Assembly: GCA_043745195.1 (NCBI GenBank)
Contig: JAYTTF010000125.1
Span: 1 to 64,000, forward strand
Reading direction: 5' to 3'
Source: JANXSF01 sp043745195
GTDB taxonomy: Bacteria; Acidobacteriota; Terriglobia; Bryobacterales; Bryobacteraceae
DNA: 64,000 nt
This document shows positions 36,373 to 44,549 of the stretch, in pieces. Made by a program: the position numbers and the translations under genes. Numbering within the stretch: position 1 is the first letter of the stretch; the number at the start of each line of letters is the position of its first letter. The notes beneath the pieces are model-generated. The model saw only the letters and a program-made list of their open reading frames with translations. It was not told the origin of the DNA and ran no database searches.

Positions 36373-36996
36373 TAGAAGAAATTGACCTCCGGAAGCTGGT
36401 ATCGCCGCTCATCTCTTTGATTTTATTTTCTAAGCACTACAGTTTTACAGAGTGTAGTCCGGCGTACTATGTTTACTATAGGCCTTTTGATTGTTTTTAG
36501 TCAAGACTTAAAGCAAAGCAAATGTTTTACTAAGCAGATGAGCTTACAGATATTCCTCCGCCGGTTGTGCAGACTCTAACACAATGTAACTAAAACCAAT
36601 TTGTTCGCGTTGGAGTTTTCAAATAACGAATTCAACGTTAACCCATTCCAACTACTCCGTCTCGTAAATAAGAATCTAGTACCAAGTAGCAAGTCCTATT
36701 TTCATTTAAGGGGCCGAAAGGCCTCAAGGCTTTCTTTGGAGCGCTGACAAATATGGGTTAACGCTTGCTTGGATGGGAATGCGTTAAATGCATTCGATCA
36801 TGTTCAGCTAAGCTTCAATGCAGATCTCCTGCTCAGCCACCCAAACAATCTCGTTTCTTATTGCCATTCATTTCATCCTATGGCGCCTTTTATTTGTCAA
36901 TAGGAACTTTCTAATTTGGCGCCACACCCTAAACACTTTACCTCTAGCAGCTTGCGGCCTCTGATATACTAGCGGATGAAGGGGATTGTACCGCCC
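36373..36996. other. AT-rich 0.6-kb intergenic region with inverted repeats
   Basis: I see no credible open frame here. It holds an 11-base perfect inverted repeat (CGTTAACCCAT at 36636-36646 and ATGGGTTAACG at 36753-36763), a GAAA-capped hairpin between them (36710-36725), an overlapping TTAACGC...GCGTTAA repeat (36758-36787), and two copies of TGGCGCC at 36881 and 36917. TATACT at 36965-36970 could be a -10 for the S41 gene. It may carry divergent promoters and perhaps a small RNA. Confidence 0.6.
36636..36787. ncRNA. Candidate structured RNA (low confidence)
   Basis: A long-range 11-bp stem (36636-36646 with 36753-36763) could enclose the hairpin GGGGCC-GAAA-GGCCTC at 36710-36725. A competing stem TTAACGC/GCGTTAA spans 36758-36787. 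I recognise no known RNA family, and no clear terminator follows. Strand cannot be assigned. Chance formation is possible in AT-rich DNA. Confidence 0.2.
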
Positions 36997-38289
36997 ATGA
37001 ATCGTCGTTTAAAACTACTTGTTATCGCTATTTCTTTCCTGCTGGTTAGTGCCCTGCTTGCGGGTGCCATGGCTAGCAAAACTGCCAGCCCTGAAGAAAC
37101 CTACCGGCACATGGGCGTGTTCAGCGAAGTGCTCAGCCGCATTAAGAGCGAGTACGTTGAAGAACCCAACATGAGTGTGGTCAATTTGGGTGCTATTAAT
37201 GGGCTGCTGGAATCGCTGGATCCTTATGCCAGCTATATGAGCGCGGATCAATACAAGAAGTATCTGAACGAATTGAACTCGAAGAAAGCCAATCTTGGAT
37301 TGCGGATGGCGAAGCGGTACAGCATGTTCTCTATTATCGACTCCGTTCCTGGGTCGCCGGCAGCGAAGGCTGGGTTGGGAACTGGTGACATGGTGGAAGC
37401 GATTAACGGTGTTTCCACGCGGGACATGCCATTGGCGTATGCCGACATTATGTTTCAAGGCGAGGCGGGTTCAACGATTGAGCTGACAGTGCTGCGTTTC
37501 CGCAAGCCTGAACCACAGAAAATCACTCTTACCCGGGCAATGTTTGCTATGCCTCCGGTTACCTCGAAGATGCTGGACAACGGCATTGGGCTGATCCGTA
37601 CAAATAGCTTGGGCGACGGTCGTGTAGCTGAAATTGCAAGCGCTGTGCAGAGCTTGGCCAAGCAAGGTGCAAAGAAGCTTGTACTGGATTTGCGGCATTG
37701 CGCCGCAGGAAGTCCTGTGGACGGTGCGGCATTGGCGAACTTGTTCATGGATAAAGGAACCATTACTTATCTGATGGGACAGAAGAATGCCCGCCAGAAT
37801 TTTGATGCCGATGCTAGCAAACAAATTTGGAAAGACGGATTAGTGGTGATCACCAATCGAGGAACCGCCGGTGGTGCTGAAGTGGCAGCGGCTGCGTTAA
37901 TGGAATCGAAGCGTGCTGAAGTTGTTGGCGAGCGCACCTACGGCGACGCAGGTTTGCGCAAGGCTGTGACTATGGACGATGGTGCGGCTGTGATTCTTAC
38001 TGTGGCCAAGTACTACACCCCCGGTGGCAAGGCTATTCAGGATACGGCCGTGACTCCTTCCGTGCCTTTGCTGGAACAGCAGGAACCCACTGCGGGTGAA
38101 GACGAGGAAGAAAATCCCACTCCAGCCGTTGAACCGAAGAAGAGTTTGGAAGACGAGTTGCTAAAGAAGGCTGTGGAAGTTCTTACCAAGGGAAAACCGG
38201 TGTCCACGGAGACAGCCGATACCGCCAAAAAGCCTGGTCCTGGTGATCCAGATCCTACTCTTGGACCTTTGAACATTCCGAAAAAGTAA
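36997..38289 (+). CDS. S41-family (C-terminal processing peptidase-like) protein, predicted inactive
   Basis: 430 residues from ATG 36997, preceded by AAGGGG; an ATG at 36976 adds seven residues. N-terminal signal anchor (LKLLVIAISFLLVSALLAGA), a PDZ domain near 95-175 (SVPGSPAAKAGLGTGDMVEA), then the S41 fold. CtpA-type enzymes use a Ser-Lys dyad in GTASASE and TFGKG. Here the matching segments are NRGTAGGAEVAAAAL, with Gly292 in place of the nucleophile, and ERTYGDAGLR, with Asp317 in place of the Lys. Both catalytic residues are therefore missing. A low-complexity Glu/Pro tail of about 70 residues follows. Likely a periplasmic peptide-binding or scaffold pseudoenzyme. Confidence 0.88.
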   Translation: MNRRLKLLVIAISFLLVSALLAGAMASKTASPEETYRHMGVFSEVLSRIKSEYVEEPNMSVVNLGAINGLLESLDPYASYMSADQYKKYLNELNSKKANLGLRMAKRYSMFSIIDSVPGSPAAKAGLGTGDMVEAINGVSTRDMPLAYADIMFQGEAGSTIELTVLRFRKPEPQKITLTRAMFAMPPVTSKMLDNGIGLIRTNSLGDGRVAEIASAVQSLAKQGAKKLVLDLRHCAAGSPVDGAALANLFMDKGTITYLMGQKNARQNFDADASKQIWKDGLVVITNRGTAGGAEVAAAALMESKRAEVVGERTYGDAGLRKAVTMDDGAAVILTVAKYYTPGGKAIQDTAVTPSVPLLEQQEPTAGEDEEENPTPAVEPKKSLEDELLKKAVEVLTKGKPVSTETADTAKKPGPGDPDPTLGPLNIPKK

Positions 38290-38315
38290 TACCTTTCACG
38301 TTGAATTTTTGAACT

Positions 38316-38666
38316 ATGCCGATTTATGAATACCTATGCTCGAAGTGTGGAACTACCTTCGAGAAAATTGAGAAGTTTTCTGCTGAACCTTTGAAGACCC
38401 ACGAAGATTGCGGTGGCGAAGTGGAGCGATTGCTTTCCGCACCTGCCTTTCAATTTAAAGGAACCGGATGGTATGTCACCGATTATGCCAAGGGATCGGC
38501 TCCTGGCGCTGTTGGTGCTAAAGCTAAGGAAAATGCTGCTTCAGAATCGAAGAACGATTCTAAAAGTGAATCCAAAAGTGAATCAAAGGGCGAGAAAACT
38601 TCGGAGTCTAAGCCGGCGTCAACTCCAGCAGCTACCCCTGCTTCGACCAGTTCTTCAGATAAATAG
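38316..38666 (+). CDS. FmdB-family zinc-ribbon protein with Ser/Lys-rich tail
   Basis: 116 residues. N-terminal zinc ribbon MPIYEYLCSKCGTTFE with C8, C11, H29 and C32 (THEDCGG), then LLSAPAFQFKGTGWYVTDYA, typical of the FmdB family of regulators and small proteins. From about residue 65 the chain is low complexity: repeated SES/SKSES units and a Pro/Ala/Thr end. Precise role unknown; family members are described as regulatory. Its 3' end overlaps the convergent PAP2 gene by 35 bases, both coding within the tails. Confidence 0.88.
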   Translation: MPIYEYLCSKCGTTFEKIEKFSAEPLKTHEDCGGEVERLLSAPAFQFKGTGWYVTDYAKGSAPGAVGAKAKENAASESKNDSKSESKSESKGEKTSESKPASTPAATPASTSSSDK

Positions 38667-39489
38667 TCGCCCCTAGCGCAACTGCGCTTACTCCTAGCCC
38701 AGCGATAGCATCCACAGCGTAGTGGTAACGGCCATAGACTGTTGCGATTGTGATCAAGCTGGCCAGACAAAAGAAACTGCCCCATAGCCATCTGCGCTGG
38801 GGCACTGCACTCCATAGCCCAATTGCTGCCCCGAACCCTGCGGAAACATGAGCACTGGGAAATACGGAAGTGCGGATTCCATGCTCTCCCAACAAATCGA
38901 AATTGAATTGCCGGAAGAGGGTGTTGAAAGTGGGCACGTTGTCTAACGGGAATATGGTTCGAGGCGGCTCTGATGGAAAATAAGGGAACAGCGAATAGCT
39001 GAGAAATGTGCTGAAAAGGAAGCTGAACCAGAAGGCATCCAGCCGATCTTGGTGCTTCAGTAGCCCCAGTATCAGGATGGCCGCCAAAGGTGTGGGGGAC
39101 GCCAGTGAATAGGCGATTTCAAGGATAGAAGGCACCACCGGCCCAAACACTTCGACGGATGAATGGAGCGTGGGCAAAACCATTTGATCCCAGGCGATCC
39201 AGGAGTTTTCCAGATCATGCGACAACATCGGTTGGGCGAACCATCCCATTTCCCGGTAGGCCAGCAACACCATCGGCAAAGGGAAGAAGCCGCGCAATCC
39301 TGCTAGTAATTCATTCCTGGTATTTGATTCCACTGCTGCCAAAAGCATTAATCCAGCGAGGGCCAGAAGATTTATGCCCACTGTGACAAGAGGTATGGGA
39401 ACCCTCAAATGCAAGATACACGCTAGAACCGAAGTGTAAGCGAAATAGGCCAACAGTATATATTCACTTCGTCTGAATCGAATCACCAC
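38632..39489 (-). CDS. PAP2-family membrane phosphatase, AUR1/inositolphosphotransferase-like
   Basis: 285 residues with at least six hydrophobic segments. The PAP2 motifs are SVFPSAHVSAGF (PSxH type) and YGRYHYAVDAIAG, with the catalytic His and Asp; PSEPPRTIFP precedes them. This pattern is nearer to the AUR1-like PAP2_3 group than to classical PSGH phosphatases. Such enzymes act on lipid phosphates or transfer phospho-head groups at the outer membrane face. Substrate unknown. It overlaps the FmdB gene at the 3' end and is divergent from the Gfo/Idh/MocA pair, 30 bases away. Confidence 0.87.
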   Translation of the reverse strand: MVIRFRRSEYILLAYFAYTSVLACILHLRVPIPLVTVGINLLALAGLMLLAAVESNTRNELLAGLRGFFPLPMVLLAYREMGWFAQPMLSHDLENSWIAWDQMVLPTLHSSVEVFGPVVPSILEIAYSLASPTPLAAILILGLLKHQDRLDAFWFSFLFSTFLSYSLFPYFPSEPPRTIFPLDNVPTFNTLFRQFNFDLLGEHGIRTSVFPSAHVSAGFGAAIGLWSAVPQRRWLWGSFFCLASLITIATVYGRYHYAVDAIAGLGVSAVALGATIYLKNWSKQG

Positions 39490-39518
39490 ACGGGATACAA
39501 TAGCATGGGAGCACCACT

Positions 39519-40838
39519 ATGCCTACACGTAGACACTTTTTGCAAACAGCAACTGCCATGCCCCTTGGCGCTGCACAAACAAGCCGCTCGGCGAATGATC
39601 GGATTCAGATCGCAACCATTGGACTGGGCGGAATGGGAACGGGCGACACTCAATCTTCCATAGCGAACGGCGCAAAACTGGTAGCCGTTGCCGATATCTA
39701 TCAAGGCCGCCTTACGCGCGCTCGCGAAAGTTTCGGGGACGATGTAGCTATTACCCGAGATTATCGCGAAGTCCTCGCTCGCAAGGACGTTGATGCGGTG
39801 ATCATCGGCACCCCAGACCATTGGCATGCTCGTATCGCCACCGAAGCCATGCAGGCGGGTAAAGATGTCTACGTCGAAAAGCCTATGGTGCAGAAGGTTG
39901 AGGACGGCATGCCTTTAGCCCAAGTTGCCATAGCAACCGGCCGCATCTTACAAGTGGGCAGCCAACGGGTAAGTTCAGTGGTCTATAAGAAAGCACAAAT
40001 GCTTCTCGAGTCAGGAGCAATCGGAGAATTGAATATGGTGGAGGCGTGGTGGGACCGAAATTCCGCGATTGGTGCCTGGCAATATTCCATTCCCCCCGAC
40101 GCCACTCCTGAAAATATTGATTGGGACAAGTTTATTGGGGCTGCTCCTAAGCGTGCGTTCGAACCAACTCGCCTGTTCCGATGGCGCAACTATCAGGACT
40201 ATGGAACTGGCGTGGCTGGAGATTTGTTCGTCCATCTATTCAGCGGCATGCACTTCATTACTGGGGCCATTGGCCCGGAGCGCGTTTATGCCACTGGTGG
40301 CCTTCGTTACTGGAAGGATGGACGCGATGTGCCCGATGTGATGTTAGGGGTTTACGATTACCCGTCTCGCGGCAAAATGCCGGCTTTCAATCTTGCATTG
40401 CGTGTGAATTTCGTCAATGGAGCAGGGGAGACTTCTGGATTCCGGTTCGTTGGAAGTGAGGGTATTATGACGGTTGACGGTGGCGTCACCGTTACCAGGC
40501 AGCCACGCGAAGCAGAGCCTGGTCACACTATCGGCCAGTTCCCCAAAGCTGTTCAAGATGAATATTTGAAGGATTATCACGCCAAGTATCCGAGGCAGAA
40601 ACCGACTGCGGATGCAATGCGCCCGGCGAATCAGGAAAAGTACCTGCCGCCTCCAGGTTATAGCGATCACATGGATCATCACCGCAATTTTCTGGAAGCA
40701 GTGCGCAGCCGCAAGCCAGTTGTGGAAGATGCACTGTTCGGGATTCGAGCCGCTGGTCCGGCACTGCTCAGCAACATGAGCGTGTTCAATAAACGTGCCT
40801 ACAATTGGAATCCCGATACCGCAAAAATAGCAGGCTAA
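39519..40838 (+). CDS. Gfo/Idh/MocA-family oxidoreductase, Tat-exported
   Basis: 439 residues. Twin-arginine signal MPTRRHFLQTATAMPLGAAQ, then a Rossmann NAD(P) domain (IATIGLGGMGTGDTQ), VIIGTPDHWHARIATEAMQA, and the family EKP motif in DVYVEKPMVQKVEDG. C-terminal Gfo/Idh-like beta-sheet domain containing WDKFIGAAPKRAFEPTRLFR. The family oxidises sugars and cyclitols; several Tat-exported members in Acidobacteria and Bacteroidetes lack known substrates. The gene four bases downstream is a close paralogue without the signal. Confidence 0.9.
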   Translation: MPTRRHFLQTATAMPLGAAQTSRSANDRIQIATIGLGGMGTGDTQSSIANGAKLVAVADIYQGRLTRARESFGDDVAITRDYREVLARKDVDAVIIGTPDHWHARIATEAMQAGKDVYVEKPMVQKVEDGMPLAQVAIATGRILQVGSQRVSSVVYKKAQMLLESGAIGELNMVEAWWDRNSAIGAWQYSIPPDATPENIDWDKFIGAAPKRAFEPTRLFRWRNYQDYGTGVAGDLFVHLFSGMHFITGAIGPERVYATGGLRYWKDGRDVPDVMLGVYDYPSRGKMPAFNLALRVNFVNGAGETSGFRFVGSEGIMTVDGGVTVTRQPREAEPGHTIGQFPKAVQDEYLKDYHAKYPRQKPTADAMRPANQEKYLPPPGYSDHMDHHRNFLEAVRSRKPVVEDALFGIRAAGPALLSNMSVFNKRAYNWNPDTAKIAG

Positions 40839-40842
40839 AATT

Positions 40843-42111
40843 ATGGCCAATCAAAAAATACGCTTGGGATTGATCGGCGCTGGAGGCATGGGGAGTGGAG
40901 ACACTCAGTATGCCCTCTCCCTGCCAGATGTGGAACTAACGGCCGTTGCTGATATCTACAGCGGACGGTTGGAAAGGGCCAAGCAGCGTTGGGGTGCTAG
41001 CCTATTCACCACTCGCGATTATCGCGAAGTGCTGGCTCGAAAAGATGTGGATGCGGTAATTGTGGCAACGCCCGATCATTGGCATTCACGAATTACCATC
41101 GAAGCGCTGGAGGCTCGCAAGGACGTCTACTGCGAAAAGCCCATGGTGCATCGTGTGGGTGAGGGGCTGAAAGTGGTGGAGGCTCAAAAACGCACAGGGC
41201 GCATTCTGCAAATTGGGAGCCAATATGTAAGCTCGCTGGTTTTTGAAAAAGCTCGTCAATTGCTTGCCGAAGGGGCAATTGGCGAGTTGAACATGGTGGA
41301 AGCCTGGTTGGATCGCAACACTGCCTTGGGGGCCTGGCAATACTCTCTGCCAACCGATGCCTCGCCTTCCACTGTGGATTGGGACCGTTTTCTAGGCCAT
41401 GCTCCCAAGCGTCCATTTGAACCTGTTCGCCTTTTCCGCTGGCGCAATTATGACGACTACGGAACCGGTGTGGCTGGGGACCTGTTCGTTCATCTTTTGA
41501 GCGGACTTCACTTGGTGACGAATTCCATAGGGCCGAAAAAGGTCTACGCAACGGGAGGTGTGCGGTTCTGGAAAGATGGACGCGATGCTCCTGACGTTGT
41601 ATTAGCATTGCTGGATTATCCAAAAACTGCAGCACACTCCGAATTCACGCTGGCCCTTCGCGTAAATCTTGCCAGCGGAACAGCACAAGAACAGTTCGGA
41701 TTCCGCTTTGTAGGCAGTGGCGGCCAAATGGTTACTACCATGAGCGGGATTACCCTAAACCGAACTCCAAGGGAAACCGAGCCCGGGTACACCATTGGCA
41801 CCTTCACGACTAAAGTGCAGCAGGAGTTTTTGGAAAAGTACAAAATGAAGTTTCCCCCAAAGCGGGCCGATGCCGACTCGATGCGGCCGCTGGCGGAGCA
41901 AAAATATTCCCCGCCCCCAGGCCATAACGCCCACATAGATCATCACAAGAACTTCCACGAGGCAATTCGCACCCGAAAACCGTTTATCGAAGATGGGGTT
42001 TACGGATTCCGAGCCGCAGGGCCCGCCTTGCTGTGCAACATGAGTCTGAAAGAAGAACGGGCATTCCATTGGGATCCGGAAAAGATGACGATCGCAGACG
42101 CAAAAAATTAG
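40843..42111 (+). CDS. Gfo/Idh/MocA-family oxidoreductase, cytosolic paralogue
   Basis: 422 residues starting directly at the Rossmann fold (IRLGLIGAGGMGSGDTQ), with no signal peptide. It aligns with its upstream neighbour almost end to end: DYREVLARKDVDAVIVATPD, CEKPMVHRVGEG, GELNMVEAWLDRNTALGAWQ, KRPFEPVRLFRWRNYDDYGT. This points to a tandem duplication followed by loss or gain of the export signal. Probably acts on the same or a related sugar acid inside the cell. Its TAG stop forms the first bases of a perfect inverted repeat. Confidence 0.9.
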   Translation: MANQKIRLGLIGAGGMGSGDTQYALSLPDVELTAVADIYSGRLERAKQRWGASLFTTRDYREVLARKDVDAVIVATPDHWHSRITIEALEARKDVYCEKPMVHRVGEGLKVVEAQKRTGRILQIGSQYVSSLVFEKARQLLAEGAIGELNMVEAWLDRNTALGAWQYSLPTDASPSTVDWDRFLGHAPKRPFEPVRLFRWRNYDDYGTGVAGDLFVHLLSGLHLVTNSIGPKKVYATGGVRFWKDGRDAPDVVLALLDYPKTAAHSEFTLALRVNLASGTAQEQFGFRFVGSGGQMVTTMSGITLNRTPRETEPGYTIGTFTTKVQQEFLEKYKMKFPPKRADADSMRPLAEQKYSPPPGHNAHIDHHKNFHEAIRTRKPFIEDGVYGFRAAGPALLCNMSLKEERAFHWDPEKMTIADAKN

Positions 42112-42134
42112 GCCGTACGCTGCCGTACGGCCTA
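42109..42134 (-). terminator. Perfect inverted repeat, intrinsic terminator oriented to the minus strand
   Basis: TAGGCCGTACG (42109-42119) and CGTACGGCCTA (42124-42134) form an 11-bp perfect stem with a 4-base loop. The A-run CAAAAAATT directly before it becomes ATTTTTTG on the minus strand, so the arrangement is a good terminator for minus-strand transcription. On the plus strand no T-run follows. It begins within the stop codon of the oxidoreductase gene. Confidence 0.65.
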
Positions 42135-42456
42135 TGAGGTTTACTTCTGAGGATTAACAGGAAAAAGGAAAACCAAGACTCGAAGTTACCGTGCTTCACT
42201 CTCATATTCCCGACGCGGTAGTCTTTTTTTTAAGCTCGCTTCGGGGTTTTGTTCGTGTTGCTCGCAAGAACAGAATAGAAATTGGACGTGTTTGCTCAAA
42301 TGGTTTGTTCGTACTGAATTCGTAGACGGTAGTAACCCCCAGGACCATCTCCAGGGGGCTAGTACGAAGTAGGATTGGTGTCGTGACCTCGCGATGCTGA
42401 GCAAACTGCTACCATAGTGGTTCGGGTTTTCTCTCCAGTTCCCGCAACCAAACACT
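42135..42456. other. 320-bp gene-free region ahead of argG
   Basis: No credible coding frame. It contains a run of eight T at 42224-42231 after a weak TACCG/CGGTA stem (42187-42220), possibly a plus-strand terminator for the oxidoreductase pair, and a stronger nested hairpin at 42308-42368 close to argG (described separately). The argG promoter should lie here, but I see no clear -35/-10 pair. Confidence 0.55.
42308..42368. promoter_or_regulatory. Nested-hairpin element in the argG leader
   Basis: An outer perfect 8-bp stem TTCGTACT (42308-42315) with AGTACGAA (42361-42368) encloses an inner hairpin CCCCCAGGA (42336-42344) with TCCAGGGGG (42350-42358), closed by a CCATC loop and broken by one A-A mismatch. 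It ends 88 bases before the argG ATG. It could be a structured leader or part of a minus-strand RNA ending at the terminator at 42109. I recognise no riboswitch class. Confidence 0.4.
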
Positions 42457-43800
42457 ATGAGCAACATTCTGCAATCGCTTCCTATCGGCGAGAACGTCGG
42501 TATTGCGTTTTCCGGCGGACTTGACACCAGCGCAGCCATTTATTGGATGCGTCAAAAAGGAGCGGTGCCGTATTGCTACACCGCTCACCTAGGTCAGCCA
42601 GACGAGACTGATTACGAAAGCATTCCGCGCCGAGCACTTGAATACGGTGCCGAAAAGGCCAGGTTGGTGGATTGCCGCCCTCAGTTGGTGCGCGAGGGTC
42701 TAGCCGCATTGCAGTGCGGGGCTTTTCATATCACTACCGCTGGGGTGCCTTACTTCAACACTACGCCCATTGGTCGCGCGGTGACCGGTACCATGCTGGT
42801 TGGCGCAATGAAGGAAGACGCGGTTAATATTTGGGGCGATGGCAGCACTTACAAAGGCAACGATATTGAGCGCTTCTACCGCTACGGATTGATGGTGAAT
42901 CCCAACCTGCGGATTTACAAGCCCTGGTTGGATCAACTTTTTATTGACGAATTAGGTGGCCGCAAAGAAATGTCCGAGCTGCTTGAAAAAGCAGGCTTGC
43001 ACTTCCGCATGAGCAAGGAAAAAGCCTATTCGACGGATTCCAATATTTGGGGTGCCACTCATGAAGCTAAGGATTTAGAGTTCCTGAACAAGGGCATGAA
43101 AATTGTGGAACCCATCATGGGCGTCGCTTTCTGGCGGGAGGATGTGGTTGTTCACCCGGAAACAGTTACTGTAACTTTCGAGGCTGGTATGCCCGTCGCC
43201 TTAAATGGCAAGACCTTCGACGATCCCGTGGCGATGGTGCTTGAGGCCAACGAAATTGGTGGCCGGCATGGACTGGGGATGTCCGATCAAATTGAAAACC
43301 GGATTATTGAAGCCAAGAGTAGAGGAATTTATGAGGCTCCAGCGATGGCACTATTCTTCATTGCCTATGAACGGTTGGTGAGCGGTATTCACAACGAAGG
43401 GACCATGGAACAGTATCATGCCATGGGTCGGCGATTGGGCCGCCTTTTGTATGAAGGCCGCTGGTTTGACCCGCAAGCCATGATGCTGCGCGAGACTCTG
43501 CAACGTTGGGTTGCCAAAGCCATTACCGGGGAAGTTTCCATTGAGCTTCGGCGCGGGAACGACTATTCGATTCTGGACACCAAGAGCGCTAATCTTACCT
43601 ACAAGCCGGAACGTTTAACCATGGAAAAACATGCCGGCTCGTTCTCGCCGCTCGATCGAATTGGCCAGTTGACCATGCGCAATCTGGACATTGAAGACAG
43701 CCGTGAAAAACTGTTTGTCTATAGCCGCGCAGGCTTGATTGGCCCAGGGGCCTTCGAAGGCATGCGTCTGCTCGACGACGGTGTTGAAGAAAAGAAGTAA
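42457..43800 (+). CDS. argG: Argininosuccinate synthase
   Basis: 447 residues, of the longer E. coli-like type. Joins citrulline and aspartate with ATP cleavage in arginine synthesis. P-loop pyrophosphatase motif AFSGGLDTSAAIYWM at the N-terminus, then citrulline/aspartate-binding segments (TTPIGRAVTGTMLV; IWGDGSTYKGNDIERFYRYG) and a C-terminal dimerisation arm. Complete. It stands alone on the plus strand, with fabG convergent and touching its stop. No other arg gene is in the window. Confidence 0.97.
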   Translation: MSNILQSLPIGENVGIAFSGGLDTSAAIYWMRQKGAVPYCYTAHLGQPDETDYESIPRRALEYGAEKARLVDCRPQLVREGLAALQCGAFHITTAGVPYFNTTPIGRAVTGTMLVGAMKEDAVNIWGDGSTYKGNDIERFYRYGLMVNPNLRIYKPWLDQLFIDELGGRKEMSELLEKAGLHFRMSKEKAYSTDSNIWGATHEAKDLEFLNKGMKIVEPIMGVAFWREDVVVHPETVTVTFEAGMPVALNGKTFDDPVAMVLEANEIGGRHGLGMSDQIENRIIEAKSRGIYEAPAMALFFIAYERLVSGIHNEGTMEQYHAMGRRLGRLLYEGRWFDPQAMMLRETLQRWVAKAITGEVSIELRRGNDYSILDTKSANLTYKPERLTMEKHAGSFSPLDRIGQLTMRNLDIEDSREKLFVYSRAGLIGPGAFEGMRLLDDGVEEKK

Positions 43801-44535
43801 CTACATGTACATTCCGCCGTTCACGTCCAACACGTGGCCGGTGATGTAGCCCGCTTCTTCGCTGGCTAGAAAACGGACAGCAGCAGCAACGTCCTCGGCT
43901 TTTCCTAAACGTTTCAAGGGAATTTGTTCCAGCATTTTCCCTTTCACCTCATCACTCAGAATGGCAGTCATGTCGGTGTCAATAAAGCCAGGTGCGACGG
44001 CGTTCACTGTTATATTGCGGCTGGCGATTTCCCTGGCAATTGCCTTGGTGAGTCCAATGAGACCAGCTTTGGAGGCAACGTAATTGGATTGCCCGGCATT
44101 ACCCATTTCCCCCACCACGGAACTGATGTTGATCATTCGACCCCATCGCTCCTTCATCATTCCCTGCATCACTGCCTGCATTGCCGTAAATGCACCAGTG
44201 AGGTTGGTTTGAATTACCGAATCCCAATCATCGGCTTTCATGCGCAACGCCAATCCATCCTTGGTAATGGCTGCATTGTTCACCAAAATATGGATTGGTC
44301 CCCACTCTTTTTGCGCCGAGGAAACTGCGGCCTGAATCGAATCTCTGGAGGACATGTCAATCACTACCGCTTTTGCTTGGCCACCGGCTGCCTGAATCTC
44401 TGCCGCAACTTCTTCCAGCTTGTCTAAAGAACGGGCGGCGAGTACAACTCGGGCTCCAGTGCGCGCCAATTCCAATGCGCATATACGGCCAATTCCACGG
44501 CTTGCGCCAGTTACCATAGCGGTACGGTTTATCAT
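43801..44535 (-). CDS. fabG: 3-oxoacyl-[acyl-carrier-protein] reductase
   Basis: 244 residues from ATG 44535, which matches the family N-terminus (MINRTAMVTGASRGIG); an ATG at 44556 would overlap the divergent UbiD gene start. Reduces 3-oxoacyl-ACP with NADPH in fatty acid elongation. Cofactor motif TGASRGIG, NNAA motif, catalytic S139, Y152 and K156 (ISSVVGEMGNAGQSNYVASK), and the typical ending GYITGHVLDVNGGMYM. Highly similar in pattern to E. coli FabG. Isolated from other fab genes; other SDR reductases are a lesser possibility. Confidence 0.92.
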   Translation of the reverse strand: MINRTAMVTGASRGIGRICALELARTGARVVLAARSLDKLEEVAAEIQAAGGQAKAVVIDMSSRDSIQAAVSSAQKEWGPIHILVNNAAITKDGLALRMKADDWDSVIQTNLTGAFTAMQAVMQGMMKERWGRMINISSVVGEMGNAGQSNYVASKAGLIGLTKAIAREIASRNITVNAVAPGFIDTDMTAILSDEVKGKMLEQIPLKRLGKAEDVAAAVRFLASEEAGYITGHVLDVNGGMYM

Positions 44536-44549
44536 ATTAGTTCCATCAT

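Noticed and set aside
42186..42539. A 117-codon minus-strand frame covering the argG upstream gap
   Set aside because: It would overlap the argG start region, has no ribosome binding site that I can see, and its protein sequence resembles no family; I leave the region as non-coding.
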